Shown piece by piece: positions 1 to 6,533 of a stretch of 9,891 bases of DNA. How positions within the stretch are numbered: position 1 is the first letter of the stretch; each line of letters opens with the position of its first letter. The notes below the pieces were generated by a model. The model saw nothing but the letters and a program-made list of their open reading frames with translations. It was not told the DNA's origin and did not search any database. Made by a program: the position numbers and the translations under genes. Origin of the DNA: JBKHAJ01 sp964641125 (lineage in GTDB: Bacteria; Spirochaetota; Spirochaetia; SPDA01; CAZSGZ01); NCBI GenBank assembly GCA_964641125.1, contig CAZXMO010000090.1, positions 1 to 9,891 on the forward strand, read 5' to 3'.

Positions 1-211
1 GCATTGCGACCGCTTCGATCACGAGATTATGGAAGCGGTTCTTCACGCGCCGCTTCTTCGTGAGTCACCTGGATTTGAGCGAGCCGGAATGGTATTGCTG
101 GTACAGGTGTTACGCAACACCCTTGAAGGAGGAGACCCCGTGGTATCCCCGGTATGCGGCGGCCTGATTGCCCGGATTTTTATCCCCACGATCGGGGGCA
201 CTCTCTACCTC

Positions 212-582
212 TTACGCTTCGCTGTAGTCCTTCGGATATCCGCCGAAGAGCTTCTTGAAAAAGCGGTACACCCCGTGAGCTCCCACCGGCGGGAAGAACA
301 TGAGGGGGCAGAAATCGTGTACCGTCTCCAATCTTTTCTCCCGGGGAAGCATACTTACCGAGGGGTAGTAGGTTACCCCTTCTTCCGGAGCTTGGAGAAG
401 GCATGTGTCCCCACTTCTGCTTGTCCCGGGAAACTACGACAACGGCGATGTTCTTGTCCGCGATAAAGGCATCGAGATACGGAGCCTTTACTGATAGGCC
501 ACCCCAGAGACGCGAGTCCGAGGACGAAAACGAACGCCGCCGGCACGAGCCGTTTCGCATGCCGTCTGAACCGTTCCCTCAG
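212..582 (-). pseudogene. small exported or membrane-anchored protein, reading frame broken twice
   Basis: Not recognised. Three overlapping minus-strand frames each carry a protein-like piece, and together they read as one protein of about 122 residues. The first piece (roughly 582-490) is basic then hydrophobic, with the core LVPAAFVFVLGLASLG, like a signal peptide or membrane anchor. The second (about 491-420) contains PYLDAFIADKNIAVVVVSR. The third (about 415-212) contains EEGVTYYPSVSMLP, then HDFCPLMFFPP and VYRFFKKLFGGYPKDYSEA before a TAA stop. Passing between pieces needs one base removed near 489 and another near 416. No ATG is in frame with the first piece; GTG at 546 or CTG at 582 are the only candidate starts. 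The gene lies 57 bases past the SDR stop on the same strand and could be the last gene of that operon. It may be a real pseudogene or an intact gene with insertion errors near the contig end. The existence of coding sequence here is fairly sure; the function is unknown. Confidence 0.5.
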
Positions 583-638
583 CCCCGAGCCTGGTCTCTA
601 CCTCTCTTATGAGGGAGTGATACAGCCTAACCGCGCCT

Positions 639-1499
639 TTACAGCAGTCTGAAATGCTTTATGATTATTCGCTCATAGATCTTAGAGGGAAGAAGCCGTT
701 TGAGAAGAACGGTGATTCTAGAGAGAGGCCCCACGGGATATCGAAGGCGGGGTGCGGGCTTTTCGAGTATCTTTTCGATGAGCCGCGCTATCCGGTCCGG
801 CGGCGGACCGTGGGACTCTCCTGATTCGGTTACGGCAAGAGCGGTTGCGAACAGGTCCCCATAGGGTGAGTCGCCCACAGCCGCGGCGGCCGCCATGCGG
901 CGGCTCGCGGTAATGCCGGTCCTAAAATCGGTCGGCTCTGCAATGACGACCCGGATGCCGAACGGGGCGGCTTCTATGCGCAGCGCTTCCGCCAATCCCT
1001 CCAAGGCGAACTTGCTCGAGCTGTAGATTCCCTGAAAGGGGAGGGAGACGACGCCCGCCGCCGAGCCGATTATGACGATATATCCGTGTCCCTGCTTCCG
1101 CATAACCGGAAGGACCGTCCGGCATAGGCGCAGGGCCCCGAAGAAGTTTGTCTCGAATTGGGACTTGGCTTCCTCGACCGTGGTATCCTCCACGGCGCCC
1201 GCCAAGGCAAACCCCGCGCTGTTGACGACCGCGTCGAGGCGCCCCTCTTTTTCTATGACGTAACCGACTCCTATGGTGACCGAATCTTCATCGTCCACGT
1301 CCATGGGGATCATTTCCATGCCGCCGGCGTAACCGCCGCTTGTCTGTCCGACTCCGGCTCCGGGAGAGGACGCCCGCCGGCTCGTGCCGTAGACCCGGTA
1401 GCCGCTGCGGTGAAGGCGTTCTGCGCATGCCCGGCCGATGCCCGACGAGGCGCCGACCACCAAGACCACGCTGCCGGGGCCGGGGTCTATCTTCCCCAT
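639..1499 (-). CDS. short-chain dehydrogenase/reductase (SDR family oxidoreductase)
   Basis: This is a cytoplasmic NAD(P)-dependent oxidoreductase of the classical SDR type, 286 residues, substrate unknown. A Rossmann nucleotide-binding loop GASSGIG lies at residues 16-22 after the first beta strand. The NNAG-like motif appears as NSAG at 93-96, the structural Asn is in TNFFG (N118), the catalytic Ser is about S146 in IIGSAAG, and the YxxxK pair is Y159 and K163. After the core, the tail RYPVGPLSRITVLLKRLLP is typical of SDRs acting on lipid-like or uncharacterised substrates, although this does not fix the reaction. The open frame extends upstream to 1796, but those residues are the antisense-free shadow of the upstream gene; ATG at 1499 sits just before the first beta strand, as in the family. 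It overlaps the 3' end of the lipoprotein gene by 13 bases, which indicates co-transcription and probably translational coupling. Confidence 0.9.
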   Translation of the reverse strand: MGKIDPGPGSVVLVVGASSGIGRACAERLHRSGYRVYGTSRRASSPGAGVGQTSGGYAGGMEMIPMDVDDEDSVTIGVGYVIEKEGRLDAVVNSAGFALAGAVEDTTVEEAKSQFETNFFGALRLCRTVLPVMRKQGHGYIVIIGSAAGVVSLPFQGIYSSSKFALEGLAEALRIEAAPFGIRVVIAEPTDFRTGITASRRMAAAAAVGDSPYGDLFATALAVTESGESHGPPPDRIARLIEKILEKPAPRLRYPVGPLSRITVLLKRLLPSKIYERIIIKHFRLL

Positions 1500-2590
1500 C
1501 CCCGCGCCTGAGCTTCCCGTTTGACCTGGAGCCATGCGGGCTTGTCGGTTCCGTCGTAATGCCTGAGACCTAGAGTGGCGAGAAACTCTACCAGGGCGGG
1601 ATCGCTTCCGTAGTATCCCTTCCACTCCTCGATTGTTTGAGGCGATTGATCGTGGAGCCAGTCGATCAGAACGGTTTTGATAGTTCCCCCGTACCGGTCC
1701 CAGGCGGAAAAAAGATGATGGAAGAATTCCGCCTGCTTTTTTTCGCTGCTGTTGCAGTAGGTTCCGCCGGATTGGTAGCCGACCTCGGTCATCCAAATCT
1801 CCCTCCCGGGAAATAGTTGTACCAATCTCTCGAAATCCTCATACACCGCCGTCGGTTCCTTAACCCTGTACTTCTCCCCCTGGGGATAATAATTGAGCAT
1901 GACGACGTCGCTGAACCGGTTTATTCCCCGGATCTCCTTCCCCTCGTCTCCGAACAATCCGTTCATGACGGTGGTCTTTACACCGACCAGGATGCCGGGA
2001 TATCCGGCGCGTATATAACCGGCGGCGGCCTCGTAGAACTCCGTATAGCTCCGCCATTGAGCCTCTCCTTCCAGCACCAAATCGACCTCGTTTCCCACGC
2101 TTACGGCGGCGAAATCGACCTCCGGAAGGGTCCGGGAAAAAATCCAATCGATGACATTTTCGAAAGCCCGGATAAACTCCGGAGCATTCGGTTCTATCCC
2201 CTCGAGGTATTCGGGGACTTCCCACGCTACCGTATTTATAAGAGCGAAGCTCAAGGTGACCCGTATGCCGTTCGCGGTGTAGAATCTCAATGACTCGAGG
2301 TATCCTTCGGGATCGTGATATTCTCCCCGGGCGGTCTCGAAATAATTCCACGGCAGATTGATCTCCACTATGCCTATACCCGCTTCCCGGGACTCCTCGA
2401 AGGAGGCCATGAAGCCGTGCTTGCTTTCGGAGACGGTGATGCCGAAGTTTCTATCATCCCGGGGAAGGGGATCTTCCGGCTCGATAATCCTATAGTCTTC
2501 GGCGCGCTTGTCTGAGCGGTTCGCCGGATCGGCTTTGATACACCCGATCAGGAGGACGGCTATGCTCAAGAGTAATAACAGTTTTTTCAT
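1487..2590 (-). CDS. glycoside-hydrolase-like lipoprotein (clan GH-A type barrel)
   Basis: A 367-residue exported protein. The N-terminus MKKLLLLLSIAVLLIGC is a lipoprotein signal with lipobox LIGC and the acceptor Cys at 17, so it should be anchored in a membrane. The rest resembles a TIM-barrel glycoside hydrolase of clan GH-A. An early strand reads VEINLPWNYFE (75-85). An NE pair lies in SVGNEVD (N167, E168), the expected acid/base position. E269 in WMTEVGYQSG is the expected nucleophile, about 100 residues later, and W311 lies in IDWLHD. These residue assignments are inference from motif order. The exact GH family is not recognised (GH5, GH39, GH53 and GH17 members share this plan), so the substrate is open; a beta-linked glycan is likely. 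It is the first gene of a probable operon with the SDR and has a promoter candidate 36 bases upstream. The ribosome site before the ATG is weak (GGGG). Confidence 0.8.
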   Translation of the reverse strand: MKKLLLLLSIAVLLIGCIKADPANRSDKRAEDYRIIEPEDPLPRDDRNFGITVSESKHGFMASFEESREAGIGIVEINLPWNYFETARGEYHDPEGYLESLRFYTANGIRVTLSFALINTVAWEVPEYLEGIEPNAPEFIRAFENVIDWIFSRTLPEVDFAAVSVGNEVDLVLEGEAQWRSYTEFYEAAAGYIRAGYPGILVGVKTTVMNGLFGDEGKEIRGINRFSDVVMLNYYPQGEKYRVKEPTAVYEDFERLVQLFPGREIWMTEVGYQSGGTYCNSSEKKQAEFFHHLFSAWDRYGGTIKTVLIDWLHDQSPQTIEEWKGYYGSDPALVEFLATLGLRHYDGTDKPAWLQVKREAQARGWGR

Positions 2591-2626
2591 GCGCCGGACC
2601 CCAAATCCACTTGAAATGTAGTGAAT

Positions 2627-2655
2627 ATTATAGCCCCTTATAACGAGCAGGTCTA
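2627..2655 (-). promoter_or_regulatory. sigma70-type promoter for the lipoprotein-SDR operon
   Basis: On the minus strand TAGACC (2650-2655) is followed after exactly 17 bases by a perfect TATAAT (2627-2632). This places a start site about 30 bases before the lipoprotein ATG at 2590. The -35 box matches TTGACA at four of six positions. Prediction from sequence only. Confidence 0.5.
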
Positions 2656-2718
2656 TCCGCAGCGGGAAAATGCTAAACGATCGCGGCGAAAGATACTATA
2701 TTAAGACGAGGAGCGGCT

Positions 2719-3305
2719 ATGTTTATACCGATAGGCGACGAGCAGAAATAATTTCAGGCCGGGACCTTACCGCCATTGCTATTGGGGGCCGGGAGTTTCA
2801 AATACCGGAAACGCCGTTTCCCGTCTACCTGACCCTTATTACGACCCTCTTTCTGCATGGAGGCTTATTTCATCTTCTCGGAAACATGCTCTACTTGTGG
2901 GTCTTCGGGGACAACATCGAGCATGCCTACGGCCACTTCAGTTTTCTCCTCTTCTATTTAGCGGCCGGTGCGGCATCGCTGCTGATACAGGTCGCGGCCC
3001 TCGTTCTCGCGGGGGCGCCTCTCGAGACCCTCACTATCGGGGCCTCCGGAGCAGTTTCGGCGATTCTCGGAGCGTATATCGTATTGTTCCCGAGGAGAAG
3101 GGTAGTTGTACTTTTCATTTGGCTTCCCCTATCGTTTCCCGCCTACGGGGCAATCGGCATATGGATCGCGTTTCAAGTCCTTCGCGGATTGGTAACCGCC
3201 GGCGGAGCGGTGGGGGGCGTAGCGTATTCCGCTCACATCGGCGGATTTCTTCTGGGGCTGATTACGGCGTGGGTTTACAAGAGTGCAGCGAAAAAACGGC
3301 GTTAA
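2719..3305 (+). pseudogene. rhomboid family intramembrane serine protease, first membrane segment deleted
   Basis: Rhomboids cut membrane proteins within the lipid bilayer. The body is well preserved in the frame ending at 3305: HGGLFHLLGNMLYLWVFGDN (the loop and helix 2 signature), the catalytic Ser in GASG (codon at 3045-3047), and the catalytic His in SAHIGGF (codon at 3234-3236), with several hydrophobic helices. The start is broken. ATG at 2719 has an excellent ribosome site (GAGGAG, 2708-2713) and opens MFIPIGDEQ, the usual start of this bacterial rhomboid subgroup, but hits a stop at once. The matching downstream piece AEIISGRDL begins at 2742 in another frame. The usual first transmembrane helix, some 35 to 60 residues, is missing between them, so the join at about 2735-2742 is an internal deletion with a frame change. 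An ATG at 2670 is in frame with the body but lacks a good ribosome site and encodes non-family residues. It could be a natural pseudogene or an assembly collapse. Confidence 0.75.
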
Positions 3306-3319
3306 AGATCGCCGTAGCG

Positions 3320-4279
3320 TTAAAGGCCCTTTCGATCCAGGCAGCGGAGGAGGAGCTCCAGCGAGGGTCTCAGCGGAGCATCGATCTTGGCTTCCGCAAG
3401 CTCGTCTCCCCTGGTGGGGCCGAGGGTAAGGATAACGATCGGCTTGTTTTCGGAGCACGTTTGTCGGACGAAGCGGAACCCCGAGAAGACGGTCAGCGAA
3501 GACCCCAATACGAGGAGGGCCTCCGCTTCCGTTACCATTGCCTGCGCTTTTACCAGCCGCTCGGTCGGCACCGCATCTCCGAAGAAAACGACATCCGGCT
3601 TGAGCACACCGCCGCATAGAAGGCACCTCGGAGTGCGAAATCCCTCGGTTGCCGATGCCGGCAGCTCGATGTCTCCGTCCGGAGCGATCTTCTCATTCCG
3701 TGCATCGCCGCCGTGTCTCGGTAAGGTTCCGCCCACCGGGGACCCCCGCTCCGAGAGAGGAACGGGGAAGCCGAGGTTGTCGGCAGCAAGCCGTTTCTGT
3801 ACCGATTCTCGGGCTTCCGTCCTTCCGCAGGACAGGCAGACAACACGCTTCAAAGCACCGTGGAGCTCGAGGACCGACGGGCTCCCGGCAGCCTGATGAA
3901 GTCCGTCAACGTTCTGGGTGATAACGCCGGTGATTACACTTTCCGCTTCGAGCTCCGCGACGATCGAGTGGCACCGGTTGGGCAGGGCGTCACGAACCCG
4001 GGGCCAGCCGAGATAGCTCCTGCTCCAGTACCTCCGACGGGCCTGCTCCTCGTTCACGAACTCGGTGTGGAAAACGGGATTACGGTTCTTCTTGATGGTT
4101 CCCGGACCCCGGTAGTCGGGAATTCCCGAATCGGTGCTGATTCCCGCACCCGAAAGAACAATGGCCGGTCTTCCGCTAAGGATATCGGCAGCCCGCTTTA
4201 CCATTTCCACGGCGGTTTCGGTGATGTTCCCGGATAAGAGGTGGGCGGTGAGTGCAATATCCACACTGCGGCTTTCCAT
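3320..4279 (-). CDS. Sir2 family NAD-dependent protein deacylase (sirtuin)
   Basis: A cytoplasmic enzyme that removes acyl groups from lysines using NAD+, giving nicotinamide and O-acyl-ADP-ribose. Numbered from the ATG at 4342, the NAD-binding GAGISTDSGIPDYRG is at 65-79, TQNVDGLH at 142-149, the catalytic His in LELHG at 161, four zinc Cys in two CxxC pairs (169, 172, 240, 243), VVFFGDAVP at 251-259 and GSSLTV at 280-285. All core residues are present. The insert between the Cys pairs is long (about 67 residues). The start is uncertain: ATG at 4342 would run through the rsgA stub on the other strand; ATG at 4279 (319 residues, weak GGGA site) is used here; ATG at 4204 (294 residues) gives the family's usual 18 or so residues before GAGIS. 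The gene is convergent with the rhomboid gene, with only 14 bases between stops. Acyl-chain preference cannot be read from the sequence. Confidence 0.9.
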   Translation of the reverse strand: MESRSVDIALTAHLLSGNITETAVEMVKRAADILSGRPAIVLSGAGISTDSGIPDYRGPGTIKKNRNPVFHTEFVNEEQARRRYWSRSYLGWPRVRDALPNRCHSIVAELEAESVITGVITQNVDGLHQAAGSPSVLELHGALKRVVCLSCGRTEARESVQKRLAADNLGFPVPLSERGSPVGGTLPRHGGDARNEKIAPDGDIELPASATEGFRTPRCLLCGGVLKPDVVFFGDAVPTERLVKAQAMVTEAEALLVLGSSLTVFSGFRFVRQTCSENKPIVILTLGPTRGDELAEAKIDAPLRPSLELLLRCLDRKGL

Positions 4280-4316
4280 TTTCCCAAGGTACGAAAGCTT
4301 TTTGACCCGGTCAAGG

Positions 4317-4532
4317 GGAGTCCGGACCTCCTTCGAGGACATCCATGCCCTGGCGGCGGAGTGCCGTTTTTCCGACTGTACCCACCGCCACGAGCCGGGG
4401 TGCGCGGTGCAACAAGCCTTAGCGGAGGGACGGATCGAACAGGACAGGTACCTGAACTATCTGCAAATCCTCGCGGAAGCGGCAGCGGAGGAATACACAT
4501 GGAAGCTGAACAGTTTCCGCAGATCGAACTAG
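4317..4532 (+). pseudogene. rsgA: C-terminal stub of RsgA (ribosome assembly GTPase), zinc-binding part only
   Basis: RsgA/YjeQ is a circularly permuted GTPase that helps mature the small ribosomal subunit. Only its end is present: SFEDIHALAAECRF followed by SDCTHRHEPGCAV, the C-x4-C-x-H-x5-C zinc site of the family (first Cys codon 4362-4364, last 4401-4403). A helical tail of about 40 residues then runs to the TAG stop. The N-terminal OB domain and all GTPase motifs (NKxD, GxxGxGKS, DTPG) should lie to the left, but that space is occupied by the 5' end of the Sir2 gene on the opposite strand. The open frame continues left to about 4134 with no RsgA-like residues. So about 75% of the gene is missing, lost by rearrangement or by a false join. 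It has no start codon or ribosome site of its own and is not expected to function. It is convergent with the PAP2-like gene, six bases apart. Confidence 0.75.
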
Positions 4533-4538
4533 TTATCC

Positions 4539-5384
4539 TTATTTGTCCCACAGGATAGAGGATACCCGGGGAAATTCGTAGAGAAAATCGATGAGTATGC
4601 GGCGGTAATCGTGACCGTTTCGGTGCCGCCGCAGGAAGTCGTCGTAGTGATTTTGTATGTAGGTACGTAATTTTTCCGGGTTTTCTATCCGGCCGGCCGA
4701 TTTTCTGAAGAGGGCGGTGATAAACTGGTTTGCATACCTTTCGTCGAATTCCGGATAAACCGCGGAAAGGAAAAACAGTCCCCCGGCGACACAGTTGAGG
4801 CTGTGCTGCTTCGTATAGAGCACCGACTCGATGATTGTTATTTCCTTCTCGAAAAACTTATCGAGAATAGAGCAGTATTTTTTTCCATCGTGTCTTTCGA
4901 TAATCGACTTCATGCGGATATACGTAAGCGCCATTTCGCTTACATGAAGGCTCGGTACGCAGTGAACGTGGGGGTCCGTAAAATAGAGGACCCAGTAACG
5001 CGGGTTCATAGTAATCCGGGGTCGTGTCGTCGTCGACTGCACTTCTCTATAGACTTCCACGGATTTCGCGTGCAGGTTTGATAGATCTCTGATGAAAGAC
5101 CTGATTTCCTCAGTCGCCGACCTGCCGAACTCCTCGAGTGTCCAGCTCAGAGCGGATATCCAGTGGGATGTAAACGAAAGGTAATTGTAGATTTCCGATT
5201 CGACGAAGGGAATTGCACGGTCGAGCTCTCCATCGACCCGGACGATGTGCCGGTTCTTTCCGGAAAATACCGTCTGAAACTGGGGGACGAAGAAGTCGTA
5301 TATGATGAGTTTGATCAGCGTGATTACCGAGTGGAACAGCCGACTGTCGGTGAAAACCTTCCGGATGATTTTAGCCTTTGTCAT
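4539..5384 (-). CDS. PAP2-like protein of unknown function with altered catalytic motif
   Basis: Not recognised as a named family. The protein is about 281 residues from ATG at 5384 (a TTG codon at 5387 is an alternative). Two patches recall the PAP2/lipid phosphatase superfamily: CVPSLHVS (about 142-149), like the PSGH-type motif, and SVLYTKQHSLNCVAGG (about 187-202), like the S-x5-TKQH-x3-D motif of the inositol-phosphorylceramide-synthase-like branch. In the second motif the usual Asp four residues after His is Cys. Hydrophobic stretches are few (about 19-36 and 198-211), far short of the six helices of normal PAP2 enzymes. The relationship may therefore be remote, or the protein may be soluble or only membrane-associated. 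The C-terminus is rich in Arg, His and Tyr. No ribosome site precedes the start; a -10 box lies 14 bases upstream, so the message may be nearly leaderless. The gene diverges from the SH3 protein gene, and the two promoters overlap. Confidence 0.7.
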   Translation of the reverse strand: MTKAKIIRKVFTDSRLFHSVITLIKLIIYDFFVPQFQTVFSGKNRHIVRVDGELDRAIPFVESEIYNYLSFTSHWISALSWTLEEFGRSATEEIRSFIRDLSNLHAKSVEVYREVQSTTTRPRITMNPRYWVLYFTDPHVHCVPSLHVSEMALTYIRMKSIIERHDGKKYCSILDKFFEKEITIIESVLYTKQHSLNCVAGGLFFLSAVYPEFDERYANQFITALFRKSAGRIENPEKLRTYIQNHYDDFLRRHRNGHDYRRILIDFLYEFPRVSSILWDK

Positions 5385-5406
5385 CAAACAAATGTAACAT
5401 TATAAT
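5378..5406 (+). promoter_or_regulatory. sigma70-type promoter toward the SH3 protein gene
   Basis: TTGTCA (5378-5383), a 17-base spacer and a perfect TATAAT (5401-5406) match the consensus at 11 of 12 positions. It points right and would give a leader of roughly 110 bases before ATG 5525. A weaker second candidate, TTGTAT (5476-5481) with 17 bases to TATCAT (5499-5504), lies just before the ribosome site. Confidence 0.6.
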
Positions 5407-5427
5407 GATATTAATTCTTCTTGTTAG
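5399..5427 (-). promoter_or_regulatory. sigma70-type promoter toward the PAP2-like gene
   Basis: On the minus strand CTAACA (5422-5427), 17 bases and TATAAT (5399-5404). The -10 shares six of its bases with the plus-strand -10, inside the self-complementary ATTATAAT at 5399-5406. The -10 ends 14 bases before the ATG at 5384, leaving a very short leader. Confidence 0.45.
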
Positions 5428-5512
5428 TGTGTTTGTAAGAGAATCGTGGGATTTTTTACTTTCGTTATCCTATCCTTGTATTATCTCCGGGGGTACGGTA
5501 TCATTTTTGCAC

Positions 5513-5520
5513 AAGGAGGA
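5513..5520 (+). promoter_or_regulatory. strong ribosome binding site that fixes the SH3 protein start
   Basis: AAGGAGGA lies four bases before ATG 5525. The codon opens a textbook signal peptide, which supports this start over the longer open frame. Confidence 0.75.
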
Positions 5521-5524
5521 TCGT

Positions 5525-6466
5525 ATGAAATCGCGGTTTTTCCTCCTGGTCTGTTTTTTCATCATCCTCGCTCAAACCATCTGTGCTCAGGAGGCTAAGA
5601 TTATCGGCCGGGTCAACGGAAGCGGATTGCGGGTCAGAGAGAATTGGAATCTCGAGGCCCGAATCTTAGATCAGTTGCCCGTGGATGAGATAGTGGAAGT
5701 CCTCGACACAAGTCCTTCCCGGACTAAGATCGGGGAGATGAACACCCACTGGTTCAAGATCAGACGGGGTGAACTTACCGGATGGGTCTACGGATATTTT
5801 CTGGATCTTTTTATAGAGATTCAGCATGAAGGAAATAGGCTGCGCTTAGCGCCGTCCCTTGCGGATTCGGTTGATATTCGTCGAGAACCCGGTTTCAAAG
5901 ACCCATATTCAGGAATTTACTATCCTCCCCATTCCGTTTATACCCTTACCGGGTATCACCTCACGGAAGCACCGGAAAAGAAAAGGTGTATATACATCTA
6001 TCCCTTAAAAACACACGACGGCAATCCCCCTCTCTCGGCAAAGAGTATCGCTGTGCTGGAAAAACTCCTATATTCCCCGGGGACCGATATCTCACGGGAT
6101 GATGTTCCGGTTTTCCCGTATGCACCGGCGCATCAGCTGTTTATCGCTCACGCGGAAAAAATTGAAAACGACTTTGTCCAAGGGATCCGCTTTTTGACCA
6201 TTTTCGGGCAGGATACGGTATGGCCTGTGCCCGGCAAAATTCTCTACATCTTTCAAGGTTTCGATGCGGACCGTACCCGATGGATATCGGGATGGTTTCT
6301 TATCGAGCGGCCGGACCTTCCAATCGATACGGAGGTCCCGGGAGACAAGCTGTACGATCGATACGATCTAACGAGAGATTTCGAAAAGGAATTGACGGCA
6401 GCGGAAGAAGCGGATTTTTCACCGAACCTGGAGCACTTGGACGCCCTCATGCTTTCGATCCGGTGA
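5525..6466 (+). CDS. secreted SH3-domain protein (SH3b type)
   Basis: A 313-residue exported protein. The N-terminus MKSRFFLLVCFFIILAQTICA is a signal peptide; cleavage is likely after A21 before QEA. Cys20 is preceded by Ile, so it is a poor lipobox and I favour signal peptidase I. Residues about 25-94 form a bacterial SH3 (SH3b) domain: GRVNGSGLRVRENWN, then VEVLDTSPSR, then HWFKIRRGELTGWVYGYFLDL. Such domains commonly bind cell-wall peptides or mediate envelope contacts. The remaining 220 residues, rich in Tyr, Pro and Asp, are not recognised. The start is fixed by a strong ribosome site AAGGAGGA (5513-5520) four bases before the ATG; the frame stays open further left, but that part is non-family sequence over the promoter. 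It is divergent from the PAP2-like gene and convergent with the MATE gene. Periplasmic or envelope sensing or wall binding is the likely role, which is inference. Confidence 0.8.
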   Translation: MKSRFFLLVCFFIILAQTICAQEAKIIGRVNGSGLRVRENWNLEARILDQLPVDEIVEVLDTSPSRTKIGEMNTHWFKIRRGELTGWVYGYFLDLFIEIQHEGNRLRLAPSLADSVDIRREPGFKDPYSGIYYPPHSVYTLTGYHLTEAPEKKRCIYIYPLKTHDGNPPLSAKSIAVLEKLLYSPGTDISRDDVPVFPYAPAHQLFIAHAEKIENDFVQGIRFLTIFGQDTVWPVPGKILYIFQGFDADRTRWISGWFLIERPDLPIDTEVPGDKLYDRYDLTRDFEKELTAAEEADFSPNLEHLDALMLSIR

Positions 6467-6533
6467 TATCCTGGGCATCTTTCTCAAAGAATCTTTCGTT
6501 CCTTAGGAAGATTTACTACACCGTTCAGTGCCG

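Noticed and set aside
106..121. Inverted repeat GGTGTT-ACGC-AACACC
   Set aside because: A short hairpin with no T-run and no gene end beside it, so it is not a terminator; a chance palindrome or unknown small structure.
2..466. Plus-strand open frame from the left edge (piece MEAVLHAPLLRESPGFERAG from 29)
   Set aside because: From about 215 rightward it is plainly the antisense of the broken minus-strand gene. The first 65 residues look somewhat protein-like and could be the end of an unknown gene, but no family is recognisable and codon third positions show no clear bias, so I do not call it.
625..631. GCCTAAC, resembling the outer box of an integron attC site
   Set aside because: No partner GTTRRRY box or internal boxes at the expected distance, and no cassette structure.
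4326..4333. AAGGAGGT on the minus strand, a perfect ribosome-site match near Sir2
   Set aside because: The next Sir2-frame ATG is about 46 bases away, and the only nearby start codon (TTG) is out of frame. On the plus strand this segment codes for the rsgA stub.
6490..6513. AATCTT/AAGATT inverted repeat between the convergent SH3 and MATE genes
   Set aside because: AT-rich stem, large loop and no following T-run on either strand; too weak to call a terminator.
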